Shown here one piece after another: positions 30,355 through 38,377 of a DNA stretch of 43,897 nucleotides. Made by a program: the position numbers and the translations under genes. Below the pieces are notes generated by a model. That model did not search any database. It had not been told where the DNA came from and worked only from the letters and a program-made list of their open reading frames with translations. Each line of letters opens with the position of its first letter. Position 1 is the first letter of the stretch. The DNA comes from Shewanella cutis. GTDB taxonomy: Bacteria; Pseudomonadota; Gammaproteobacteria; Enterobacterales; Shewanellaceae. The DNA lies in the NCBI RefSeq assembly GCF_022410515.1, contig NZ_JACSDI010000030.1, forward strand, positions 1 to 43,897, in the 5' to 3' direction.

Positions 30355-31287
30355 ATGAAGGATTATCAAAAAATACTGGTAGTTGTCGATCCCACGACAG
30401 AAAATCAGGTTGCTCTCGCCCGAGCAATTACCTTGGCCAGTAAAAGTAACGCCCATGTGACTGTGTTTCTCTCAATATTTGACTTCTCCTATGAAATGAC
30501 TTCAATTTTATCGAGCCAAGAGCGCGAAGCGATGCGCCAAGGTGTGATTGATCAGCGTGTGGCGTGGATCCAAGATCTACTCGCCCCCTACAATCACCTA
30601 GGACTCAACATTGATACTCAAGTCATTTGGCATAATCGTCCGTTTGAAAGCATTATTAACCATGCGATTGCAGGTCAATATGATCTTATCGTTAAAGGTA
30701 CCCATGCCCACGACAAGTTAAAAGCGGTGATTTTTACGCCAACCGATTGGCATTTAATGCGTAAAGCACCGGTTCCTGTATTAATGGTCAAAGATCATGA
30801 TTGGCCTGAAACAGGTAAAATCCTCTGCGCAGTAAACGTAGCGACCGAAGATACCGATCATCAAATGCTTAACGGCAAAATTATTGAGCATGCTAAGGAT
30901 TTAGCTGGAAAATTTGCTGCCGAAGTGCATTTAGTCAATGGCTTTCCTGGTACGCCAGTGAATCTTGCCATTGAATTACCCGATTTTGATGCACAGACCT
31001 ATAACGACACCATTCGCTTACAGCATGAACAACGCGTGCAGTATCTGGCTGATGCCTATGGCATTGATAAGCAGCATTGCCATGTCAAAGAAGGATTGCC
31101 AGAAGATGTGATCCCCGAGCTTGCCGAGCAGCTCGATGCTGAATTAGTGATTTTAGGCACTGTGGGTCGTACGGGGTTTTCAGCAGCACTCATAGGTAAC
31201 ACCGCAGAGCATGTTATCGATAGCATCAACTGTGATTTATTAGCCATCAAACCCGACGGTTATAAATCACCGCTTGAAGATGCATAA
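30355..31287 (+). CDS. uspE: Universal stress protein E
   Basis: This 310-residue protein is made of two tandem Usp domains (about 1-150 and 155-305). Each starts with a strand of the KILVVVDP / KILCAVNVA type. The second ends in the ATP-binding-like stretch LGTVGRTGFSAALIGNTAEHVI, where the glycine pattern is conserved. UspE acts in stress survival and motility/adhesion in E. coli, where it also neighbours fnr. The start has a strong AAAGGAAC ribosome binding site. A terminator hairpin follows, directly before ttcA. Confidence 0.92.
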   Translation: MKDYQKILVVVDPTTENQVALARAITLASKSNAHVTVFLSIFDFSYEMTSILSSQEREAMRQGVIDQRVAWIQDLLAPYNHLGLNIDTQVIWHNRPFESIINHAIAGQYDLIVKGTHAHDKLKAVIFTPTDWHLMRKAPVPVLMVKDHDWPETGKILCAVNVATEDTDHQMLNGKIIEHAKDLAGKFAAEVHLVNGFPGTPVNLAIELPDFDAQTYNDTIRLQHEQRVQYLADAYGIDKQHCHVKEGLPEDVIPELAEQLDAELVILGTVGRTGFSAALIGNTAEHVIDSINCDLLAIKPDGYKSPLEDA

Positions 31288-31330
31288 CGCACGCCGCTCT
31301 TTACCCCGCCTTCGATAGCTGGAATAATAC

Positions 31331-31363
31331 GCGCCCTGAAACTGAGTTACTGGGCGCTTTTTT
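31331..31363 (+). terminator. Terminator-like hairpin abutting ttcA
   Basis: GCGCCC and GGGCGC flank an inner AACT/AGTT stem, followed by six T that run straight into ATG 31364. It ends the uspE transcript or attenuates read-through into ttcA. Confidence 0.8.
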
Positions 31364-31375
31364 ATGTTGCAAGCT

Positions 31376-32332
31376 ATGTCTGAAGTTACGGCGAGTCAAA
31401 TGCCTGAAGAATTATCAAAAAAACAAACTACCCGTCTGAATAAATTACAAAAGCGTCTACGCCGTGAAGTCGGTAGTGCCATCGCCGACTACAACATGAT
31501 TGAGGATGGCGATCGTGTTATGTGCTGTTTGAGTGGCGGTAAAGACAGCTATGCCATGCTCGATATTCTGCTTAATCTGCAGCAACGCGCACCTGTGCAG
31601 TTCGAAATCATCGCTGTTAACTTAGATCAAAAGCAGCCCGGTTTCCCAGAAGATGTTCTACCTGCCTATTTAGACAGCCTAAATGTTCCCTATCACATCC
31701 TCGAGAAAGACACCTACTCGATCGTGAAGGAGAAAATTCCAGAAGGCAAAACCACCTGCTCTCTATGCTCTCGTCTACGCCGCGGCACCCTCTATGGCTT
31801 TGCTCAGCGCATTGGCGCGACTAAAATCGCCCTTGGTCATCACAGAGACGATATTATTGAGACGCTTTTTCTTAATATGTTTTTCGGCGGCAAGATGAAA
31901 GCCATGCCACCTAAGCTACTCTCTGACGACGGCGCTAACGTGGTGATCCGCCCACTCGCCTACTGCCGCGAAAAAGATTTGGAAGAGTATGCAGAGCTTA
32001 AAAAATTCCCGATTATTCCCTGTAACCTCTGTGGCTCTCAGGAAAACCTTAAGCGCCAAGCGGTGAAAGACATGCTCAATCAATGGGACAGACAATTTCC
32101 TGGACGTATTGAAACCATCTTCACCGCCATGCAAAACACTGCGCCATCGCAGGGGGTTGACCGTGAACAATTTGATTTTGTATCGTTAAAACGCGATCCT
32201 AACGCTCCCATGAAAGGTGATGTTGCTGAAGCCAATCTTCCCGCGTTCGATTTTCTCGATATTGCAAACAGCGGTCATATCGATTTAGATGCGGCAAAAC
32301 GGATTGATATTGTTAACGTTTATGAAGTGTAA
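31376..32332 (+). CDS. ttcA: tRNA 2-thiocytidine(32) synthetase TtcA
   Basis: This protein of about 318 aa has the PP-loop SGGKDSYAM for ATP binding. Two conserved cysteine pairs bind the 4Fe-4S cluster, in TTCSLCSRLRRG and PCNLCGSQ, and the family segment GHHRDDIIETLFLNMFFGGKMKAMPPKL is present. It adds sulfur to C32 of certain tRNAs. I favour ATG 31376 (MSEVTASQ), which gives the N-terminus usual in Shewanella; ATG 31364 immediately follows the T tract. Neither start has a good ribosome binding site, and no promoter fits between the terminator and the gene. Confidence 0.94.
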   Translation: MSEVTASQMPEELSKKQTTRLNKLQKRLRREVGSAIADYNMIEDGDRVMCCLSGGKDSYAMLDILLNLQQRAPVQFEIIAVNLDQKQPGFPEDVLPAYLDSLNVPYHILEKDTYSIVKEKIPEGKTTCSLCSRLRRGTLYGFAQRIGATKIALGHHRDDIIETLFLNMFFGGKMKAMPPKLLSDDGANVVIRPLAYCREKDLEEYAELKKFPIIPCNLCGSQENLKRQAVKDMLNQWDRQFPGRIETIFTAMQNTAPSQGVDREQFDFVSLKRDPNAPMKGDVAEANLPAFDFLDIANSGHIDLDAAKRIDIVNVYEV

Positions 32333-32346
32333 GCACCATTAAATGT

Positions 32347-32373
32347 AAAAAGCCCACTACTGTGGGCTTTTTT
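32347..32373. terminator. Bidirectional terminator between ttcA and the DUF2987 gene
   Basis: AAAAAGCCCAC / GTGGGCTTTTT with a TACT loop lies between convergent genes; A and T runs are present at both ends. Confidence 0.9.
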
Positions 32374-32388
32374 GGAGTTCAAAATGCG

Positions 32389-33012
32389 CTATTTCACCCA
32401 AGGACTCAGTACTGTTGGGGCTTGGCTAAATTGCAAAGAGGACAAGGTGTTGAGTTGCTCGACACCAAGCTTGAAGCTGCCATTGACCTGTTGCTCACGA
32501 CCATCGAGTATCACAGTGATTGTTTGCTCTTGGCCAAATTCAAAGTTTAACCCTGCAATAGGCTCCTTAAAATAACGCATAGGAAAGCCCTGCATAGCTC
32601 CTAATAAGGCATCCATTTCAGTAACGATTTGCTGTAAACGCTCTTTATCATATTGCGCGTGAGTCTGCTTCGCTCGTACTTGCATCGCAATTGCGCAGCC
32701 TTCAGCCTTGCCATCAAACTCCAGATTAACTAATGCACGTTGATCTTTTAGGGCGTCGTCAAAAGGAATAAAGAGCCGTTGGGCGGCGGTATAAGTCAAT
32801 GGCGTTGTATTTAACTCACTTGATATTGTACCGCGTTGAATATGGCAATTAGGCAATATAGGAACGCTAAATGCAATTTCAACTAACTGATAGTTCCCTT
32901 TGTTGACCTGCTTTAATCTGTCATAAAACCCTTTATACTCAAGGGAAATTGTCTCAGCCTGCACACTTGATGTGCACAAGCAAAGTCCCGCTAACAACCA
33001 TTTTTTAAACAT
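32389..33012 (-). CDS. DUF2987 family exported protein
   Basis: This 207-residue protein has a signal peptide (KKWLLAGLCLCTSSVQA, cleavage before ETIS). The mature part begins LEYKGFYDRLKQVNKGNY, followed by a cysteine-containing beta region (ILPNCHIQRGTISSEL) and ends with a DGREQQVNGSFKLG strand pattern. I match it to DUF2987, a periplasmic family of unknown function common in Shewanella. It overlaps the upstream Bax gene by 8 bp, so the two are co-transcribed and translationally coupled, hinting at an envelope role. Confidence 0.8.
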   Translation of the reverse strand: MFKKWLLAGLCLCTSSVQAETISLEYKGFYDRLKQVNKGNYQLVEIAFSVPILPNCHIQRGTISSELNTTPLTYTAAQRLFIPFDDALKDQRALVNLEFDGKAEGCAIAMQVRAKQTHAQYDKERLQQIVTEMDALLGAMQGFPMRYFKEPIAGLNFEFGQEQTITVILDGREQQVNGSFKLGVEQLNTLSSLQFSQAPTVLSPWVK

Positions 33013-33817
33013 CCGCCTTCACCAAGTATTTTGCATTGTGTCGTAACATATCGAGTAACTCATCGATATAAGCTTCTTGCCTTTCAGAATAATTTACTAA
33101 CCCATAGATCAATTGGTCGGCATTTAGCTCAGCTTCCTGAGCGCGTAAATCTGCGCGAATTGAGCGAAATAGGTTATACGCGGTATTTGAGTTCAAATTA
33201 CGCATATAGGAGGATACTGAAGCATCAACCGATGGGAATATTTTCACCTCATGGGTTTTGCCAGAACCTCGAGAGGAAGGCACTATGCCGCAGCCATTAC
33301 TAAAACACCATTCACCAAAAAAATTAAATCCTTCACGCGCGAATCGAGAACTACCCCACCCGGACTCATTGGCAGCCTGGATCAGAACCATCGATTCGGG
33401 AATGATATCGACCCGCTTGAGTAAACTGTTGAGGGATTTAGCATCTACGTTACGGGCAGCATATAGATATTTATCAAATAGCTGATTGAGTTGCGCTGAC
33501 TGCGAGTCAGATAATGCATTGCCGTTCTCTACTATCGCTAGCATGTCAGTAATAAACTCTCGCTCGCTAGCAATAATTGCGTTTTGTTGTTGAACGATAG
33601 GTCTTAAAAAGTCGAAAAAGGCACGTTTTTTTTCCGCTACATCAGTGATAGCAGAAAAATCGGGAACTTGTGTAACGGGGTCTATGGCGTTTTCCAGTTG
33701 GGTTACGATAGATTCTGGCTCATCAATTGTAGGAACGAGCAATAATCTTAGCGAAAAGATCGCCAAGATCACTAGGGCTAACGCGAGTATAAACGAACCA
33801 ATTCTACCCGTTTTCAA
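33005..33817 (-). CDS. Bax-like protein with glucosaminidase domain
   Basis: This 270-residue protein has an N-terminal membrane anchor or uncleaved signal (IGSFILALALVILAIFSLRLLL). A Bax/glucosaminidase domain follows, with FFDFLRPIVQQQN, the catalytic-type glutamate in IQAANESGWGSSRFAREGFNFFGEWCF, and VSSYMRNLNSNTAYNLFR. Such enzymes cleave the glycan strands of peptidoglycan in the periplasm. The next gene, the DUF2987 protein, overlaps its end, which supports a joint envelope function. Confidence 0.87.
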   Translation of the reverse strand: MKTGRIGSFILALALVILAIFSLRLLLVPTIDEPESIVTQLENAIDPVTQVPDFSAITDVAEKKRAFFDFLRPIVQQQNAIIASEREFITDMLAIVENGNALSDSQSAQLNQLFDKYLYAARNVDAKSLNSLLKRVDIIPESMVLIQAANESGWGSSRFAREGFNFFGEWCFSNGCGIVPSSRGSGKTHEVKIFPSVDASVSSYMRNLNSNTAYNLFRSIRADLRAQEAELNADQLIYGLVNYSERQEAYIDELLDMLRHNAKYLVKADV

Positions 33818-34020
33818 TAAGTCACCTTTAATGTTGAGTCACTCGTGGCAAAATAAGCGCCAGATTATATGTCATATCTTGAAATTCACGAAATTTGGAT
33901 GCAAAAACACCCATTTATTCCAATGATTGCGTTCAACCACAGAAAAAATGCGATCTCGAACTTAAGTATTGACTGTGCGTGTGAATTTTTAGTGCATGCA
34001 TTTGACCGAGCTTTTATACT

Positions 34021-34106
34021 AAGGTTCCGCTAGCCTCGGCGACGACAAGCATCAACGCGAGTCAACAACAAGGCAGGATTTTTCGGGTATTCAGGAAGGA
34101 ACCCTT
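34021..34106 (+). promoter_or_regulatory. Possible structured leader masking the start of the YvcK/YbhK-type gene
   Basis: GGTTCC at 34023-34028 can pair with GGAACC at 34098-34103, which lies just before the start codon and overlaps the AAGGAA ribosome binding site. Between them GCCT/AGGC and CTCGGCG/CGCGAG offer inner stems. A -10-like TATACT lies at 34015-34020. It fits no riboswitch class that I can name. Confidence 0.35.
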
Positions 34107-35027
34107 ATGCAGCAGATCTTAAATCAATTCAATCATGTCGTCGCTATTGGTGGTGGTCACGGATTAGGACGTGTACTCTCATCGCTTGATTTTCTGGGCA
34201 ATCGTCTCACCGGTATTGTTGCTACTACGGATAACGGTGGTTCTACCGGTCGATTAAGAGCTGAGCAAGATTGTATCGCTTGGGGCGATTTACGCAATTG
34301 TTTGTCCCAACTAGCCCATCGCCCATCCGTCGGTTCACAATTATTTGAGTATCGTTTTCAAGGTGAAACTGAACTGAGTGGCCATAATCTTGGCAATCTT
34401 ATGCTGCTTGCACTCGATAAACTCTGTGTCAGGCCCCTAGAAGCTGTCAATCTTATTCGACATATGCTTAAGATTGAAACCAATATCATTCCGATGTCAG
34501 AACAACCAACACATTTGGTTGCCTTACAAGCTTCAGGTTCGAAAGTATTTGGAGAGGTTAACGTCGACAAAATGAATGAGGCACCTATTGCCCTGTGTCT
34601 AGAGCCGCAAGTCAATGCTACAGCAGAAGCCTGTGAAGCCATTCGTCGAGCCGATTTGATCATCTTGGGGCCTGGGAGTTTTCTGACCAGTATTATGCCG
34701 CCGTTATTATTGCCCTGCTTTGCTAAAGCGTTAGCAATGACAACTGCCCCTGTGGTTTTTATCGATAATCTGAATGAAGAAGCATCCCCCGCTGGCCAAT
34801 TTAGCATTGAGCAACGCATTTCATGGTGCCATCAAGTGATCGGTAAGCCGGTGATCACTAAGGTGCTGCGCCATTCAGAGCAATTACGACTAGGCACCTT
34901 AGTTAATTATTTCCCCTTAAGAAATCGCCACAACCCGCAATTGCATGATCAGGCAAGCCTTCGTGATGCATTATGCGCCGTACTGCGCATAAAATCAGAG
35001 TTACCATTAGAAACGTTGGCGTCATAA
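34107..35027 (+). CDS. YvcK/YbhK-type gluconeogenesis factor (CofD-like)
   Basis: This 306-residue CofD-like fold protein has the nucleotide-sugar-binding start VVAIGGGHGLGRVLSSL, TDNGGSTGRLR, GDLRNCLSQLA, SGHNLGNLMLLAL and the signature ADLIILGPGSFLTSIMPPLL. YvcK in Bacillus binds UDP-sugars and is needed for growth on gluconeogenic substrates and for cell shape; E. coli YbhK is the counterpart. The start has an AAGGAA ribosome binding site. It is a single gene between Bax (divergent) and the aminotransferase (convergent), with a terminator on the right. Confidence 0.88.
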   Translation: MQQILNQFNHVVAIGGGHGLGRVLSSLDFLGNRLTGIVATTDNGGSTGRLRAEQDCIAWGDLRNCLSQLAHRPSVGSQLFEYRFQGETELSGHNLGNLMLLALDKLCVRPLEAVNLIRHMLKIETNIIPMSEQPTHLVALQASGSKVFGEVNVDKMNEAPIALCLEPQVNATAEACEAIRRADLIILGPGSFLTSIMPPLLLPCFAKALAMTTAPVVFIDNLNEEASPAGQFSIEQRISWCHQVIGKPVITKVLRHSEQLRLGTLVNYFPLRNRHNPQLHDQASLRDALCAVLRIKSELPLETLAS

Positions 35028-35080
35028 TCACTTTTTTAACTTCGCACAAAAATGCTCAAGTTCGAAACAACATAATAATC

Positions 35081-35107
35081 AAAAGGACAGCCTAGGCTGT
35101 CCTTTTT
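35081..35107. terminator. Bidirectional terminator between the YvcK/YbhK-type gene and the aminotransferase
   Basis: A perfect 26-bp palindrome from AAAAGGACAG to CTGTCCTTTT, centred on CTAG, lies between convergent genes. Confidence 0.88.
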
Positions 35108-35123
35108 GTTATCATCAATCAGA

Positions 35124-36317
35124 TTATACGACCTGAGCAATCGCTTTACAGATCGCAGGCATATTGGCTTTAGTCATTCCAGCCACACTAATACGACCAG
35201 AACCGACAATATAAACTCCAAATTCGTCTTTTAAACGGGCCACTTGTGACTTATTCAAGCCAGAGAAGCTAAACATACCATTTTGGCGCGAAATAAAGCT
35301 AAAATCTTGAGTCACACCCTCATCTTTTAAGCTCTGTACAAACAGAGTACGCATAAGGGCTATACGCTCACGCATTTCAGTCAGCTCTTGTACCCAAAGG
35401 GCTTTTAATGATGCGTCATTCAAAATAGTGCTAACGATTAACGCGCCGTGTGCTGGTGGATTTGAGTAGTTTGCCCGAATTGTGCGTTTCACTTGGCTAA
35501 AAGCGCGGACAGCTTCATCTGCATTGCGAGCAACCACAGTTACAGCACCGATACGCTCATTATAAAGCCCAAAGTTTTTAGAGAAAGAATTTGCGACTAA
35601 CAGCTCAGGCACTTTTGAAGCGACTAAACGTAAGCCTGCAGCATCTTCTTCAATACCCGTTCCAAAACCTTGGTAAGCAAAGTCAAACAAAGGCACTAAT
35701 TGTTTGTCTGCACAGAGATTAGCCACTAAATCCCATTGCGCAAAAGTCAAGTCAATACCCGTTGGGTTATGGCAGCAGCCGTGCAGTAGAATAATGTCAC
35801 CCGCCTGTGCATTGGCGAGATCAGTCATCATGCCATCGAAATCGATATCGTGAGCACTGGCGTTGTAGTAACCGTATTCTTTAACCGTTAACCCTGCAGT
35901 TTCAAAAATATTCTGATGGTTCGCCCAAGTTGGGTTACTTACCCACACAGTGCGCGATGGCGTGTTGCGCAGTAAAAACTCGGCTGCAATACGCAGTGCA
36001 CCAGTACCGCCTGGCGCCTGAGCGGTCGCAGCACGGCCTGAATTGACCAGCTCACTGCCCTCGCCAAATAATAGCTCTTGTACCACGCGGTTGTAGGCTT
36101 GAACCCCTTCAATACCTAAATAATTCTTGGTCTTCTCTTGCTCAAGCAATAGGGCTTCTGCTTTCTTCACTGACTGCAATACTGGAGTCTGCCCTGCTTC
36201 ATCCTTATAAATGCCAACACCGAGGTTCACTTTATCTTGGCGTGGATCTGCCTTGAAGGTATCGGTTAAACCAAGGATGGGATCAGCGGGTGCGAGTACT
36301 ACCTGAGAGAAAATCAT
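35124..36317 (-). CDS. Aromatic amino acid / aspartate aminotransferase
   Basis: This 397-residue fold-type I PLP enzyme resembles AspC and TyrB. It has the N-terminal ADPILGLTDTFKAD and KVNLGVGIYKDEAG, the substrate-loop NPTWANHQNIF, and LLHGCCHNPTGID. The PLP lysine is in ANSFSKNFGLYNERIGAV, and a C-terminal arginine sits in VGSGRISVAGM. It transfers amino groups between aspartate or aromatic amino acids and 2-oxoglutarate in the cytoplasm. Sequence alone does not separate AspC from TyrB activity, so no symbol is given. The start at 36317 has an AGGATAAG ribosome binding site. Confidence 0.93.
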   Translation of the reverse strand: MIFSQVVLAPADPILGLTDTFKADPRQDKVNLGVGIYKDEAGQTPVLQSVKKAEALLLEQEKTKNYLGIEGVQAYNRVVQELLFGEGSELVNSGRAATAQAPGGTGALRIAAEFLLRNTPSRTVWVSNPTWANHQNIFETAGLTVKEYGYYNASAHDIDFDGMMTDLANAQAGDIILLHGCCHNPTGIDLTFAQWDLVANLCADKQLVPLFDFAYQGFGTGIEEDAAGLRLVASKVPELLVANSFSKNFGLYNERIGAVTVVARNADEAVRAFSQVKRTIRANYSNPPAHGALIVSTILNDASLKALWVQELTEMRERIALMRTLFVQSLKDEGVTQDFSFISRQNGMFSFSGLNKSQVARLKDEFGVYIVGSGRISVAGMTKANMPAICKAIAQVV

Positions 36318-36474
36318 GACTACTTATCCTAAATGTTCACGTGTAGGGGAAATTCGGCTTATTTATACCACTGTCTTAAGAGGGGGAATAGCGCCTATTG
36401 CCGCATCTTAAGGAAATAGTTTGGCTATTATGGATTGATTAAAATAAATAACAACTAAATGAGAGATCATTTAT

Positions 36475-36573
36475 GTGAAAGCAGAATTTTTAGATAAATA
36501 TGATTTTTTAGAGGCAGATCACTATGACATCATAGATAAATTTGTAGGCGTTTTGGCAATAAAAAAGGCCTAA
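36475..36573 (+). CDS. Possible 32-aa microprotein
   Basis: A GTG-initiated frame with a GAGAGA stretch eight bases upstream encodes an acidic, aromatic-rich peptide (starts MKAEFLDKYDFLEADHYD, ends VGVLAIKKA). Its stop codon lies within the following bidirectional terminator. It could be a genuine small protein or the relic of a longer gene. There is no supporting homology. Confidence 0.25.
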   Translation: MKAEFLDKYDFLEADHYDIIDKFVGVLAIKKA

Positions 36574-36590
36574 CAAATGTTAGGCCTTTT
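36563..36590. terminator. Terminator of the tRNA operon
   Basis: AAAAGGCCTAAC / GTTAGGCCTTTT with a 4-nt loop. On the minus strand it follows tRNA-Leu and is continued by a T run. It can also act on plus-strand transcripts. Confidence 0.9.
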
Positions 36591-36597
36591 CTAATTA

Positions 36598-36684
36598 TGG
36601 TACCCGAGGCCAGACTTGAACTGGCACGCTGTTACCAGCGAGGGATTTTAAATCCCTTGTGTCTACCGATTCCACCACTCGGGC
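36598..36684 (-). tRNA. tRNA-Leu (anticodon UAA)
   Basis: On the minus strand a class II tRNA starts GCCCGAGTGGTGGAATCGG, with anticodon stem-loop AGGGA TTTAAAA TCCCT (anticodon TAA), a long variable arm, the T arm CTGGCC-type stem and an encoded CCA. It is the last gene of a Gly-Cys-Leu operon. Confidence 0.96.
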
Positions 36685-36734
36685 AAACTCTTCATATTAA
36701 CAACGGGAATCATGTCATCAATATATTATATCTA

Positions 36735-36808
36735 TGGAGGCGCGACCCGGAGTCGAACCGAGATCGACGGATTTGCAATCCGCAGCATAGCCATTCTGCC
36801 ATCGCGCC
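36735..36808 (-). tRNA. tRNA-Cys (anticodon GCA)
   Basis: On the minus strand it starts GGCGCGATGGCAGAATGG, has the anticodon region GCGGATTGCAAATCCGT (anticodon GCA), the T loop GGTTCGACTCC and an encoded CCA. It is the middle gene of the tRNA operon, 50 bp upstream of tRNA-Leu. Confidence 0.96.
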
Positions 36809-36828
36809 ATCTTTCCAATCTATAAGAT

Positions 36829-36904
36829 TGGAGCGACATATCGGGTTCGAACCGATGACCTATACCTTGGCAAGGTATCGCTCTACCAACTGAGCTAATG
36901 TCGC
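36829..36904 (-). tRNA. tRNA-Gly (anticodon GCC)
   Basis: On the minus strand it starts GCGACATTAGCTCAGTTGG, has anticodon loop TTGCCAA (anticodon GCC), T loop GGTTCGAACCC and an encoded CCA. It is the first gene of the operon, in the same order as glyW-cysT-leuZ of E. coli. Confidence 0.96.
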
Positions 36905-36979
36905 ATTAAAGTCACTGCTTAACTTGATTTAGTAAGCATGGTAGTCACGCTACTGCGCGTTACCTGACTGCGGATTGGC

Positions 36980-37007
36980 ATTCTACCGATTTAACCTTCA
37001 GAGTCAA
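36980..37007 (-). promoter_or_regulatory. Sigma-70 promoter of the Gly-Cys-Leu tRNA operon
   Basis: On the minus strand TTGACT (37007-37002) and TAGAAT (36985-36980) are separated by 16 bp and followed by a GC-containing discriminator (GCCAATCCGC), as in stringently controlled stable-RNA promoters. It lies about 75 bp upstream of tRNA-Gly. Confidence 0.8.
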
Positions 37008-37773
37008 TCAACAAATTTAAAATATTGCGCTTAAGCAAACTGTTTGCCCAATATTCAGCCACGGCGACATAAACTTGTCGATGGAGTAAACAATTTGGAG
37101 GTGACGCCAATTGTGGAGCAATTCGCACATGGCTATATTAGTTTTTTAGTTGTCGGATAATTTAACGCTTATTCGCCATAAACGCCTGATGCACTGGCCA
37201 TCGTTGATTATAAACGGCTATCATCTGACTTGGTTACAGGAGCGTTGCTTGCATATTTGTCAAAAACAATTACTCATCCGAGAACAGACATCCAATAATT
37301 CACAGTCTCCACAATCGTTTTTTGCGCGCACCATTATTATGTTTTTGAAAATGTTAATTTTTAAAAATTTTAATGTTCTTAGTACCCCAACCCATTTCAT
37401 TCATCAACATTTTTACAAGATGATTGCCGTCTTATTAAAATGGCAAAGTAAAACACTTGCAGAAAAAGGTATAACAGGATTTTATGCAACAATGTTAGGA
37501 TCGTAGATGTTGATAGCGAGCTCCTTAATTGCGTATGACTAAAACAAGGAACAAGCTGCATAGCAGCAACATGGAAAAACGTCTATTGAGTTACACTTAG
37601 GCTTTAGAAGAGATTCTTTGGCTTTATTCTGAAGCTTTATGAACCAGCCAAAGAACCCCTCTAACAATAAAACCTAAACTTAGAAGATTGAAACACTGAC
37701 TCCCTATAAATTACACCTTAACCGTTCAAGATTAAGGTGATATGGACTTTTAATGGTTGACAGTTAGCTGTGA
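37008..37773. other. Intergenic region with one doubtful ORF
   Basis: Apart from the tRNA promoter at its left edge, this stretch shows no clear gene. A 118-codon plus-strand frame (37150-37506, TTG start, no ribosome binding site) encodes a Leu/His/Phe-rich product that looks like either chance or a decayed gene. Short inverted AT-rich repeats occur, but none is compelling. Confidence 0.45.
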
Positions 37774-38055
37774 CTATAGATCTTCAGCTTTGAACTCAGC
37801 TATCGACTCACCGCGAAACTGTTTCTTCAACTCAGCCTTGGATAACTCGTTTAATTTGCCGCCAGCCCCAATGGTGAAATGATCTGTCTGCTCTAAGCGG
37901 CGAGCTTGGTATAGCATCACCACTTGTAATGTCGATTCACGCTGTGCCTGCGTTAAGACGGTTCCATCTTCCCATTTGCCTAATTCTGCTGCGCTACGAA
38001 GTCTGTCGTAGACTTCAACAGGCATTTGATCGATCACTTGATTTATGTCGGTCAT
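37774..38055 (-). CDS. YeaC-like DUF1315 family protein
   Basis: This 93-residue protein matches E. coli YeaC in pattern: an MPVEVYDRLRSAAELGKWEDGTVLTQAQ start region, then QVVMLYQARRLEQTDHFTIGAGGK, and a C-terminal ELKKQF. Family function is unknown. Its start overlaps the stop of the zinc-ribbon gene by 4 bp (ATGA), so the two are translationally coupled. Confidence 0.85.
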   Translation of the reverse strand: MTDINQVIDQMPVEVYDRLRSAAELGKWEDGTVLTQAQRESTLQVVMLYQARRLEQTDHFTIGAGGKLNELSKAELKKQFRGESIAEFKAEDL

Positions 38056-38369
38056 ACACTCTTTCGCTTATGTAATACGATTCTGACGCGGGTGATTAAA
38101 TAACCCACAAAACCAAATACAAAACAGATGCCCCCTATGGTGGCACGTAATCCTTCGGCGGGCTCTCCCCCCCAAAACCAAATGACCACTCCGGCAATGA
38201 ACAAGCTCATGGCCATAAAACTTTGGTTCATCAACCTGCTGGATTTTTGAATATGGCTTATCCGCGTAATCGAGCCATTATCACCAGTGGTTTTAGCCTC
38301 ACAATGCGGGCAAGCAGGTGCTTTGCTCGACATTCGTTTGCGACATACAGGACATTCAATTAATGCCAT
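38052..38369 (-). CDS. Zinc-ribbon membrane protein (105 aa)
   Basis: An N-terminal zinc ribbon is formed by CPVC (about 6-9) and CPHC (about 19-22). It is followed by a linker and two membrane helices (FMAMSLFIAGVVIWFWGG and IGGICFVFGFVGYLITRV), and a basic tail. The function is not known. It lies 8 bp downstream of the carboxypeptidase gene and overlaps the YeaC-like gene, so all three form one operon. Confidence 0.75.
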   Translation of the reverse strand: MALIECPVCRKRMSSKAPACPHCEAKTTGDNGSITRISHIQKSSRLMNQSFMAMSLFIAGVVIWFWGGEPAEGLRATIGGICFVFGFVGYLITRVRIVLHKRKSV

Positions 38370-38377
38370 AGTTGTAC

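Noticed and set aside
37150..37506. 118-codon ORF as a real gene
   Set aside because: TTG start without a ribosome binding site, unusual composition, no recognisable domain; at best a decayed gene.
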